Shown: in pieces, positions 1 to 5,485 of the stretch
Position numbering within the stretch: the stretch's first letter is position 1
Layout of the letters: each line of letters starts with the position of its first letter
Origin: Actinomycetes bacterium
GTDB taxonomy: Bacteria; Actinomycetota; Actinomycetes; Mycobacteriales; Micromonosporaceae
Direction of reading: 5' to 3'
DNA: 9,788 nt
Assembly (NCBI GenBank): GCA_023437285.1
Contig: JAEZGP010000395.1
Coordinates: 1-9,788 of the forward strand
The notes under the pieces: generated by a model
Seen by the model: only the letters and a program-made list of their open reading frames with translations
What the model was told of the DNA's origin: nothing
The model's database searches: none
Program-made: the position numbers and the translations under genes

Positions 1-958
1 ACAGCATCGGCAGCAGGAAGTACTGGCTGTCGCGGACCACCAGCTCGTGGTCGTACGCGCCGATCGACTCCAGGTGCAGCTTCGTGGTGGACAGCGTCCC
101 ACCGGCGACGTACAGGCGCGAGCCGACATAGTGGACCGGCTCGCCGGTGCGCCGGTCGCGGCCCTCGATGCGCACCTCGCCGTCGCGCTCGGTGTAGCGG
201 CACACCACGACGCCGGGAACGTAGGTCACTTTGCCCGAGGCGACGAGTTCCCCGAGCGTGACCGCGGGGTTGTAGATCAGGCCGTACGGGCAGCCGAACA
301 TGCACAGCGCGCAGCGCTCGCATTCCCGCCCGCCGGCGTTGCGGGCCGCCACCGCGAGGCGGGCCCGGCCGAACAGGAATCCCCGTGCGCGCAGCGCATC
401 CCGGTTGCGTCGCAGGGTGTCAAGGAACGCCTCGGCCTGCCTGCTCACCGGCAACGACTCCAACCGGTCCGTGTACGTCGGGAAGCGCTCGGCGAGGTCG
501 TCCTCGGCGCCGGACAGCCCGACGAACGACAGCACCCGCGCGAAGTGGTCGGCCAGCTCGTCGCCCTTGACCGGCCAGTCGCCGAGTTCGTCGGGCAGGT
601 AGGGCAGGGCGGCGGCGCCCCAGACGTTGCCGAAGCCGCCCTTGGCGAACGACGGCAGCAGCCCGACGCCCGTGGCGTCGCGCGGCAGGTGCCGGTCAGC
701 CTCCCGGTACGGGAAATCGGACCCGTGGAGAACCTTCAGCGGTACGCCGCTGGCGGCCGGCACCATCGACTCCTTCACCGTGGCCAGGTCGGCCGCGGCC
801 CACTGCGCCGGTTGTCGGGCGGCCATCCGGGCGACGGTCAGCTCCCGCTCGGGCTCCAGCGACAGGCCGACGTCGAGGACGGTGACGTGGTGACCTCGGC
901 TGGTCAGGGCCATCGTCGCGGCGACGCCGGCCGGACCGGAACCGACGACGTAGATCAT
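1..958 (-). CDS. GMC-type FAD-dependent oxidoreductase, C-terminus cut off by window edge
   Basis: Reading the minus strand from the ATG at 958 gives an uninterrupted frame of about 319 residues to the window edge. A flavin-binding Rossmann motif GSGPAG lies at residues 6-11, an acidic residue ends strand 2 (VTVLD, about 29), and GGFGNVWG (about 107-114) and GGTLSTTKL near the visible end resemble the second FAD-contacting segments of glucose-methanol-choline oxidoreductases. These enzymes usually oxidise alcohols or sugars with FAD. The catalytic His/Asn region would be in the missing C-terminus, so the substrate cannot be inferred. A cysteine cluster C-x2-C-x2-C-x3-C-P (C213, C216, C219, C223) is unusual. 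The start overlaps the stop of the upstream epimerase gene as ATGA (955-958), implying translational coupling. GMC/SDR pairs occur in polysaccharide or secondary-metabolite loci, but that link is inference. Family call is firm; function is not. Confidence 0.85.
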   Translation of the reverse strand, partial: MIYVVGSGPAGVAATMALTSRGHHVTVLDVGLSLEPERELTVARMAARQPAQWAAADLATVKESMVPAASGVPLKVLHGSDFPYREADRHLPRDATGVGLLPSFAKGGFGNVWGAAALPYLPDELGDWPVKGDELADHFARVLSFVGLSGAEDDLAERFPTYTDRLESLPVSRQAEAFLDTLRRNRDALRARGFLFGRARLAVAARNAGGRECERCALCMFGCPYGLIYNPAVTLGELVASGKVTYVPGVVVCRYTERDGEVRIEGRDRRTGEPVHYVGSRLYVAGGTLSTTKLHLESIGAYDHELVVRDSQYFLLPML

Positions 959-1809
959 TCGGCGGACGAGGTGAAGTCGCGGAACGGAACGCCGACGGCG
1001 CGGGTGGGCCCGAAGTCCGGGGAGGGATCCTGGTTGACGACGCTCACCACGCTGTCGCTGCGGACCGGCAGCCGCACGCCGGCCAGTTCGGCGGTCTTGG
1101 CCGGCAGCCAGACCGCGCGCCACGGCACCGGGACGAACCGGACGGTACGTCCCTGCCGGGCGGCGAGTTCGGCGAGGATCTCGCGCAGCGTCCAGCCCTT
1201 CTCGTGGGCCGCGATCACCGGCTCGCCGGGCTTGGTCAGGGACGGCTGGGCGACGAGCTTGCGGATCAGCGCGACCACGTCGTCCTCGTGCGCCGGGAAC
1301 AGCACCTGCCGGCCACTGCCGATCAGCGGTACGACCGGCAGCCGCCGCACCGCGCGGGCGAGCGTACCGACCATGCCGCCCGGCTGGTCGCCGAAGACCA
1401 GGCCCGGCCGCACCACCAGCGCGTCCAGGCGGTGGGCCGCCTCTTCGACGGCGAGCTTGGTGCGGCCGTAGTCGCTGCGGCAGCCGGGGAAGGCGCTGAG
1501 CGTCGAGATGAACACGATCGTCTCGACGCCCTCGGCCCGGGCCTGTTCCAGCAACCGGATCGAGCCCCGTACGTTGTGCGCCTCGAGGTCCTCGCGCCGG
1601 TGCAGGGTGAGGTCCCAGGCGCAGTGCACCAACGCGCTCACCTGCTGGTCGCGGAAAATTCCAGCCGGGGCGCCGTCGGCGAACGAGAACCTCGCGTCCG
1701 GGTTGCCGCGGCTCATCCGCACCACGGGCACCCCGTCGGCGGCGAAACCGTCGGCGATCCGCGAGCCCAGGTACCCCGACGCGCCGGTGACGGCGACCGC
1801 CCCGCTCAC
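955..1809 (-). CDS. NAD(P)-dependent epimerase/dehydratase (extended SDR)
   Basis: The 284-residue product opens with a Rossmann strand and TGASGYLG (residues 8-15), the GxxGxxG dinucleotide motif of extended short-chain dehydrogenases. A hydroxyl pair in FISTLSAF (about 99-106) and Y114-x3-K118 (YGRTK) supply the Ser/Tyr/Lys catalytic set. The downstream VVRPGLVFG segment is typical of nucleotide-sugar epimerases and related reductases. At 284 residues it is a little shorter than the 300-340 usual for sugar epimerases, so a small reductase or dehydratase is equally possible. The start is GTG; the best purine-rich stretch (GGTCGAG) abuts it, so the start is only moderately supported. The stop overlaps the ATG of the GMC oxidoreductase by 4 bp, so the two are co-translated and probably act on the same pathway intermediate. 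No promoter was recognised upstream. Confidence 0.9.
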   Translation of the reverse strand: MSGAVAVTGASGYLGSRIADGFAADGVPVVRMSRGNPDARFSFADGAPAGIFRDQQVSALVHCAWDLTLHRREDLEAHNVRGSIRLLEQARAEGVETIVFISTLSAFPGCRSDYGRTKLAVEEAAHRLDALVVRPGLVFGDQPGGMVGTLARAVRRLPVVPLIGSGRQVLFPAHEDDVVALIRKLVAQPSLTKPGEPVIAAHEKGWTLREILAELAARQGRTVRFVPVPWRAVWLPAKTAELAGVRLPVRSDSVVSVVNQDPSPDFGPTRAVGVPFRDFTSSAE

Positions 1810-2074
1810 CTCGACCGACCAGTGCCGTCAGCGCGACTGCCACCGCAAACGTGCGCCATCACCGCAGCCACCCGTTCCCTTCGACGCGGTCCGCGACCCG
1901 CGGGGTGCGGGCGGGACCGGATCCGGGCCGCGACGCGCAGCGTCCACTGAGGTCACGGCCGACCGGAGGTGCTCCGGCCGGCGACAGCGTACTGCCTCGT
2001 GGTCCGCCTGTCGTCCTGACGATCGTCGATCGTTGTCGGGTGCCGGTGGCTCGGCGCCGGTCCCCTCGGCCCGG
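1810..2074. other. Intergenic gap between DM13 gene and epimerase operon
   Basis: This 265-bp gap must hold the promoter of the epimerase-oxidoreductase unit and the 3' end of the DM13 transcript, both on the minus strand. I see no convincing -35/-10 pair, no T-rich terminator and no believable protein; open frames here on either strand are extensions of antisense frames with poor composition. The one clear structure is the palindrome at 2019-2033. Confidence 0.6.
2019..2033. repeat. 15-bp perfect palindrome, candidate operator
   Basis: ACGATCGTCGATCGT reads as ACGATCG, a central T, then CGATCGT, so both arms match perfectly over 7 bp. G.T wobble pairs flank it for two more positions in RNA. 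It lies 42 bp past the DM13 stop codon and about 210 bp upstream of the epimerase start. The one-base centre argues against an efficient RNA hairpin terminator and for a dimeric regulator site, but no regulator gene is in the window. A chance GATC-rich palindrome is possible. Confidence 0.35.
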
Positions 2075-2626
2075 TCAGGCCCCCGCGAGCGGGGCGGCGC
2101 CGAACGACACGGAGAAGCGCTTGCACCAGATGGACACGCTGCGCAGCCCGGTCACGTCGACCGTCGCCGGCACGGTGTAGACCTGGGTGCCACGGTTGCC
2201 CTTGAGCTTGCCGACCTCGACGTAGCGGCCGTCGTCGAAGGTGAACCAGTCGTCGCCGACGGGCTGGTCGGTGAGCCACACCCGCAGGTCGGGTCCGTCG
2301 GACGTGTCCAGGTCGCGCAGGATCACCTGGTACGTCCCAGCGGGCTGGCGGACGAGTTGGGCCCTGCCCTTCGTGGCGTGTTCGTGGCTGACGAACGACC
2401 CCTCGGCCAGCAGCACGGCGGCGGCCGGCGTGGCCGGTGCCCCAGTGGCCGGCGCCGCAGTGGCCGGCGCCGCCGTGGCGGTCGCGGGTGCCGTGGTGGC
2501 CACGATCTCGGGCAGGGCGTCGTGCACGGTCTTGTTCGTGACCAGCCGCCACGGCTGGAACCAGTACAGGCCGGCCGCGGCGACCACGACGGCCACCGCG
2601 GCGATGGGGAGCAGCCACCGTCGCAT
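2075..2626 (-). CDS. Membrane-anchored DM13-domain protein
   Basis: The 183-residue product starts with a short basic stretch (MRRW) and one hydrophobic segment at about residues 5-22, which fits an uncleaved signal anchor or signal peptide. An Ala/Pro/Thr repeat linker (about 43-71, APAT-type units) crosses the wall space, and a C-terminal domain (about 72-180) matches the DM13 family: GSFVSHEHATKG near its start, a DGPDLRVWLTD core, and SIWCKRFSVSFG near the end with the conserved cysteine C168. DM13 domains are proposed to have redox or electron-transfer roles outside the cell; that is a family hypothesis, not shown here. The ATG at 2626 is preferred over an upstream in-frame TTG at 2686 because it places the basic residues directly before the membrane segment. 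No Shine-Dalgarno sequence is visible, and a TATCGT box lies 7 nt upstream. Confidence 0.85.
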   Translation of the reverse strand: MRRWLLPIAAVAVVVAAAGLYWFQPWRLVTNKTVHDALPEIVATTAPATATAAPATAAPATGAPATPAAAVLLAEGSFVSHEHATKGRAQLVRQPAGTYQVILRDLDTSDGPDLRVWLTDQPVGDDWFTFDDGRYVEVGKLKGNRGTQVYTVPATVDVTGLRSVSIWCKRFSVSFGAAPLAGA

Positions 2627-2633
2627 CGGCCCA

Positions 2634-2639
2634 ACGATA
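2634..2639 (-). promoter_or_regulatory. Candidate -10 box of a leaderless DM13 transcript
   Basis: On the minus strand TATCGT is followed by 7 nt and then the ATG at 2626. That spacing puts the transcription start on or next to the start codon, and the stretch between has no ribosome binding site. No good -35 was found. Two other genes in the window show the same arrangement. Confidence 0.35.
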
Positions 2640-2710
2640 GGACGTCTCGGCACATCGGCAGCAGGGCGGTGCCGAATAATGATCAATCGGGCTCGGTGGG
2701 GCGACCGCCC

Positions 2711-2746
2711 CGGTGTGGGCGAGGGTTTCGGTGTGGGCGACGGCTT
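2711..2746. repeat. Two tandem 18-bp direct repeats
   Basis: CGGTGTGGGCGAGGGTTT at 2711-2728 is followed at once by CGGTGTGGGCGACGGCTT at 2729-2746, 16 of 18 bases identical. On the minus strand the pair can be read as PKPSPTPKPSPTP, in the frame of the DM13 gene but upstream of its start. It lies between the stop of the acidic-protein gene and the DM13 start. Confidence 0.7.
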
Positions 2747-2753
2747 CGGCGCG

Positions 2754-3026
2754 TCAGCTCGGGCCGGACCGGCCGGTGGGTGTCGTCCCGTCCGGCGAGG
2801 GTCGCAGCCGGCGACCCTCCTCGCTGTCCGGGTCCGGGTCGCCCGCGTGGCCGGTCGCCGTCTCCAGCTCCTTCTCGTACTCCGTCTCGTACTCCTCGGC
2901 GCCCGCGTCGCCGCCGGTGGCGTCGTCCACCTGGCCGTCCTGCGAGTACGTCGCCATGGCCTGGTCCAGTTCCGACAGCGGCAGCCGGTCCTCGTCGCGC
3001 CACGCCGTGGGTTCGTGATCAGTCAT
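2754..3026 (-). CDS. Small acidic hypothetical protein
   Basis: A 90-residue hydrophilic protein with roughly a quarter Asp/Glu, clustered in the middle (EEYETEYEKELE, about 44-55), and a Pro/Gly/Ser/Thr-rich, probably disordered tail. No transmembrane segment, signal peptide or cysteine is present. I do not recognise the family. The ATG at 3026 has a plausible purine-rich site (GGAAGCAGG) just upstream, and the Glu-rich segment reads as genuine coding sequence, unlike the Arg/Pro-rich frames opposite. It is divergent from the phosphatase gene across a 114-bp gap, so the two may share a control region. An association with the DM13 gene downstream on the same strand is possible but the 127-bp gap makes it uncertain. 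Confidence 0.65.
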   Translation of the reverse strand: MTDHEPTAWRDEDRLPLSELDQAMATYSQDGQVDDATGGDAGAEEYETEYEKELETATGHAGDPDPDSEEGRRLRPSPDGTTPTGRSGPS

Positions 3027-3140
3027 GCTGACCTGCTTCCCGCCCCCGGCCCGGCTAAACGGGTCCGCGTCCCACGGATAATCGACCCCGGCCGCCGGCG
3101 CTCGGCCTGTCCGGGGACCGGGTGGTGCTAGCGTCGGGGG
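3027..3140. promoter_or_regulatory. Divergent promoter region of acidic-protein and phosphatase genes
   Basis: This 114-bp gap separates two divergent genes and should hold both promoters. On the plus strand GATAAT (3077-3082) is one mismatch from the -10 consensus but has no matching -35, and TAGCGT (3129-3134) lies 6 nt before the phosphatase ATG. On the minus strand GTTT, 15 bp, then GGGAAG loosely resembles stress-sigma promoters but overlaps the presumed ribosome binding site. I cannot choose between them from sequence. Confidence 0.45.
3129..3134 (+). promoter_or_regulatory. Candidate -10 box of a leaderless phosphatase transcript
   Basis: TAGCGT is followed by CGGGGG and then ATG at 3141. 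The G run is too close to the start codon to act as a normal Shine-Dalgarno site, so a leaderless mRNA is plausible. No clear -35 was found. Confidence 0.35.
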
Positions 3141-4349
3141 ATGCCAGAGCCCTGGCCGTGGCCATCGGCGATAGTCGATCTACTCGCGCGCACCCGGACG
3201 GCGCAGCCGGACGGGCTGAGCGCCGCGGTCAACGCCGCGTTGCGGCCGCTGGGCGTCCACATGACCGTGTACCTGGTGGATCTCCAGCAGCGGACGCTGC
3301 GGGCATTATCCGAGCCGGACCGGCCCACCCCGCCCGCGATCGCAGTCGACGGTACGGCGGCGGGGCGGGCGTTCACCGACGTGCGCGCCGTGTCGGCCGA
3401 CGACGCGTCCGGGGCGTACCGGTTATGGCTGCCGCTGCTCGACGGCAGTGAGCGGCTCGGCATCGTCGAGGTGACCGGCAGCCGGCCCGGCGCGGTCGAC
3501 GACCCGGGCTTCGCCGAAGAGTGCGACGCCTTCGCCGCCCTCGTCGGTCACCTGGTCACGGTCAAGTCGCCCTACGGTGACCACCTGGTCACGGCGCGGC
3601 GGACCCAGCGCATGTCGGAGGCCTCGGAGCTGCTGTGGACGCTGCTGCCACCCCTGACGTTCGCCTGCGACCGCATGGTCATCTCGGGGGTTCTCGAACC
3701 CTGCTACGACGTCGGCGGCGACGGATTCGACTACGCGGTCGACGGCTCGCGCGCCTTCGTGGCGATCTGGGACACCGTCGGTCACGGCCTGGCATCCGGA
3801 CTGGCCACCGCGGTGGCGCTGTCGGCCATGCGGGCGGCGCGCCGCGACGGCGACGGGCGGGCGGCGATCGCCCGGGCCGCCGACGCGGCGCTGGTGGAGT
3901 ACATCGCGGACAGCCACTTCGCGACCGCCGTCCTGGCCGATCTCGACCTTGACACGGGCCTGCTCCGCTACCTCAACGCCGGCCACCCACGGCCGCTGCT
4001 GCTGCGCCGGGGCAGGGTGATCCGCGACCTGGCCGGCGGCCGGCGGATGCCGCTGGGCCTGGCCGACCCGCAGCTGGAGGTCGCCGAGGAGCAGCTGGAA
4101 CCCGGTGACCGGCTGCTGCTGTACACCGACGGGGTCATCGAGGCGCGGGATCGCGATGGCGAGTGGTTCGGTGAGCGCCGCCTGATCGAGTTGTTCGAAC
4201 GCCACGCGGCCGCCGGCCTGCCGGCGCCGGAAACGCTGCGCCGCCTCTGCCACGCGGCGTTGGCCCACTACGACGGTCCGCCGCGCGACGACGCCACGCT
4301 GCTACTCGTGGAATGGTCCAGGCAGGCGGTGGGCAGGATGTTGCCGTGA
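3141..4349 (+). CDS. PP2C-family (SpoIIE/RsbU-type) serine phosphatase with GAF-like sensor domain
   Basis: 402 residues. The N-terminal 145 or so resemble a GAF-like sensor fold (VYLVDLQQRTL, LWLPLLDGSERLGIVEV). A linker with LLWTLLPP (about 164-171), as in RsbU proteins, leads to a PP2C domain (about 178-395). Metal-binding motifs are visible: YDVGGDGFDY with D194, D211 in DTVGHG (the usual form is DVxGHG), LNAGHPRPLLLR (278-289), D330 in YTDGVIEA and D383/D384 in RDDATLLLVEW. All metal-binding aspartates appear intact, so an active Mn/Mg phosphatase is expected. In this family the substrate is a phosphorylated STAS antagonist, and the next gene encodes one with a 4-bp overlap, which makes the pairing persuasive. 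The GAF-like domain probably senses a small molecule or redox state, unidentified here. The start has no good ribosome binding site and may be leaderless. Confidence 0.93.
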   Translation: MPEPWPWPSAIVDLLARTRTAQPDGLSAAVNAALRPLGVHMTVYLVDLQQRTLRALSEPDRPTPPAIAVDGTAAGRAFTDVRAVSADDASGAYRLWLPLLDGSERLGIVEVTGSRPGAVDDPGFAEECDAFAALVGHLVTVKSPYGDHLVTARRTQRMSEASELLWTLLPPLTFACDRMVISGVLEPCYDVGGDGFDYAVDGSRAFVAIWDTVGHGLASGLATAVALSAMRAARRDGDGRAAIARAADAALVEYIADSHFATAVLADLDLDTGLLRYLNAGHPRPLLLRRGRVIRDLAGGRRMPLGLADPQLEVAEEQLEPGDRLLLYTDGVIEARDRDGEWFGERRLIELFERHAAAGLPAPETLRRLCHAALAHYDGPPRDDATLLLVEWSRQAVGRMLP

Positions 4350-4687
4350 CCGAACCCTTGTCCGTGACCGTGCGCGACGAGCCTGACCATACGGTGGTCG
4401 CCGTGCACGGCGCCCTCTACTTCGATACGGTCGGCCCGGTGCGCGAGGCGGTGCTGCCGCTGGCGACCGCGCCGCGCCCGCGCCTCGTGGTGGACCTCGC
4501 CGACGTGCCGTCCTGCGACTCCAGCGGCCTGAACCTGATGGTCCAGACCCACCGGCTCGTCACCAGTCACGGCGGGTGGCTGCGGCTGGCCGGCCTGCAG
4601 CCGATCGTGCGCCTCGCCTTCGAGGCGACGAACCTCACCCGACTGCTGGACATCTACGACGACGTCGCCGCCGCGACGCCAGGCTGA
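4346..4687 (+). CDS. STAS-domain anti-sigma-factor antagonist
   Basis: 113 residues starting at GTG 4346, which overlaps the phosphatase stop as GTGA; AGGA at 4335-4338 is a well-spaced ribosome binding site and decides this start over the upstream ATG at 4313. A single STAS domain spans the whole protein, with DLADVPSCDSSGLNLM carrying the DSSG phosphorylation site; S59 corresponds to the phosphorylated serine of SpoIIAA. Unphosphorylated antagonists bind an RsbW/SpoIIAB-type kinase and free its sigma factor; phosphorylation by the kinase turns them off, and the upstream PP2C enzyme would turn this one back on. No HATPase kinase or sigma factor lies in the window, so the partners must be elsewhere. 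Family assignment is firm. Confidence 0.93.
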   Translation: MTEPLSVTVRDEPDHTVVAVHGALYFDTVGPVREAVLPLATAPRPRLVVDLADVPSCDSSGLNLMVQTHRLVTSHGGWLRLAGLQPIVRLAFEATNLTRLLDIYDDVAAATPG

Positions 4688-4837
4688 GGCAGTCCGTCGC
4701 GTCGATCCGGTCGTCGGGTGCGAACACCCAACGCGCAGGCCCGTTCGAAGCGGGTCGTCTGTCATCAGGGGGCGACGGGTCGGTTCCTGGCTGGCGCCGA
4801 CGTTGGCCTCGATCCATTTCTTGAGTGGCCGTGCTGC
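4688..4837. other. Non-coding stretch before the transposase remnant
   Basis: Apart from the hairpin at 4712-4733, I see no gene supported here. The minus strand contains a short plausible peptide (LKKWIEANVGASQEPTR, about 4775-4825) inside a longer frame that is antisense to the STAS gene; it may be a fragment of another gene, but I cannot name it. Confidence 0.4.
4712..4733 (+). terminator. Weak hairpin after the STAS gene
   Basis: CGT-c-GGGTG, loop CGAA, CACCC-a-ACG forms a 5-bp plus 3-bp stem around one C/A mismatch, starting 24 bp after the STAS stop. There is no T tract, as is common in actinobacteria. The position fits a terminator; the stem is modest. Confidence 0.35.
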
Positions 4838-5014
4838 TACGGACCCGTCGTGCGCGCCGCGACCGCCCTGTTGACCTGTAACGGCACATGAGCGTCGAAC
4901 GCGCCGCTGACCTGATGGGCGTGCTGCTCGACGCACCGATCTCGACCGGGTCACCGGAGGGCTCAGCAAGCGGCTCGCGGGCCGGCTGGCGGGGTTCGAG
5001 ACCGCCCTCTCAGT
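4838..5014 (+). pseudogene. Decayed IS66-family transposase fragment
   Basis: Pieces of an IS66-type transposase can be read in order across three frames: YGPVVRAATALLT from 4838, then after a frame change and an in-frame TAA (4879-4881) RHMSVERAADLMGVLLDAPISTG, then after another frame change near 4950 VTGGLSKRLAGRLAGFETAL. This order matches the IS66 segment of YGP-VRA, a hydrophobic stretch, P-ERAAELM, P-STG and a helix ending in GFE, just before the DDE catalytic core. The core itself, the zinc-binding N-terminus and terminal inverted repeats are absent, so this is a short, inactive relic. The longest intact piece, 42 codons from ATG 4888, is not a credible gene. It shows a past insertion between the STAS gene and the efflux operon. 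Confidence 0.65.
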
Positions 5015-5065
5015 GACGAGACGCCACTTCCGCGCCGAGAAAGTGGGAGGTAAGAGCCCAGATCT

Positions 5066-5077
5066 ATCGTCACGATC
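5066..5077 (+). promoter_or_regulatory. Candidate -10 box overlapped by a small palindrome
   Basis: TATCGT at 5066-5071 could be a -10 element, and ATCGT-C-ACGAT at 5067-5077 is a perfect 11-bp palindrome overlapping it, as expected for a repressor site. It lies 54 bp upstream of ATG 5132 and about 410 bp before the transporter gene. No -35 match was found, so promoter activity is uncertain. Confidence 0.25.
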
Positions 5078-5131
5078 CGGGCACCCTGTACTCCCGAGGT
5101 CGCGCTGACCTGAGAGAAAGGACGCAACGTC

Positions 5132-5403
5132 ATGACGATGACCGTCGGGGAGCTATTCGAGGCCCTCGCGACACGGCTCGACACCAAGGCTGCCACCGGC
5201 TTGACCCGGACCCTGCGGCACTCACTGACCCGGCCACCGAGCCGGGAACATTCGAACGGCGAATGCAGGTTCGGCCCGCCCACATGGCCAACGGCGACAC
5301 GATGATGCAGGACGGTTCGTTCCTGTTCGGTGGCGGCATCCTGGTGCCGCCGCAGTTCCTCAGCTTGTTCACCACGTACCAGATGGAATCGGTCGCTGGA
5401 TAA
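5132..5403 (+). pseudogene. Frameshifted fragment: SCP2-like start, YCII-like end
   Basis: A good ribosome binding site (AAAGGA, 5117-5122) precedes ATG 5132, but the frame stops at 5305 after 57 codons. Its first 30 residues (MTVGELFEALATRLDTKAA, then LTRTLRHSL) resemble the start of SCP2-type sterol-carrier domains. From about 5227 a second frame carries DPATEPGTFERRMQVRPAHM and QDGSFLFGGGIL, which resembles the middle of YCII-type proteins, and ends at TAA 5403 without the YCII C-terminal strands. Neither half is complete (SCP2 about 100 residues, YCII about 90-100). The simplest reading is two gene fragments joined by deletion, or one broken gene. Family names are from recall and moderately secure; the loss of an intact frame is seen directly. 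It lies 82 bp upstream of the transporter gene, so its promoter may now drive that operon. Confidence 0.5.
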
Positions 5404-5485
5404 GCGCCCGGCACCTCCATTGAACTTCACCGACAAATCAGCCCCACGTCGCGTGCGGGCGTCTGCGAAATTGGAGTTACAACAC

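Noticed and set aside
47..1471. Long plus-strand open frame of 474 codons
   Set aside because: It is antisense to the GMC oxidoreductase and epimerase genes, whose motifs are clear; its product is Arg/Gly/Ala-rich with no recognisable domain, a usual artefact of high-GC DNA.
2644..2686. TTG start at 2686 for the DM13 protein
   Set aside because: It would put 20 charged, Pro/Arg-rich residues before the signal anchor; the ATG at 2626 is better placed.
1508..3031. Plus-strand open frame of 507 codons
   Set aside because: It runs opposite the epimerase, DM13 and acidic-protein genes and has low-complexity Arg/Pro/Gly composition.
3423..4268. Minus-strand open frame of 281 codons
   Set aside because: It is antisense to the phosphatase, which has intact catalytic motifs.
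4268..4969. Minus-strand open frame of 233 codons
   Set aside because: It spans the STAS gene in antisense and the transposase relic; only a short internal peptide looks protein-like, so I do not call a gene.
5085..5125. Possible TPP-type riboswitch because of CTGAGA-like sequence in the leader
   Set aside because: The other conserved THI-box segments and the expected helices are absent, and the downstream genes are not thiamin-related.
5330..5485. Upstream extension of the transporter to the ATG at 5330
   Set aside because: The extra 52 residues are Arg/Ser/Pro-rich and overlap the YCII-like fragment in another frame; the ATG at 5486 has a proper ribosome binding site and family-like N-terminus.
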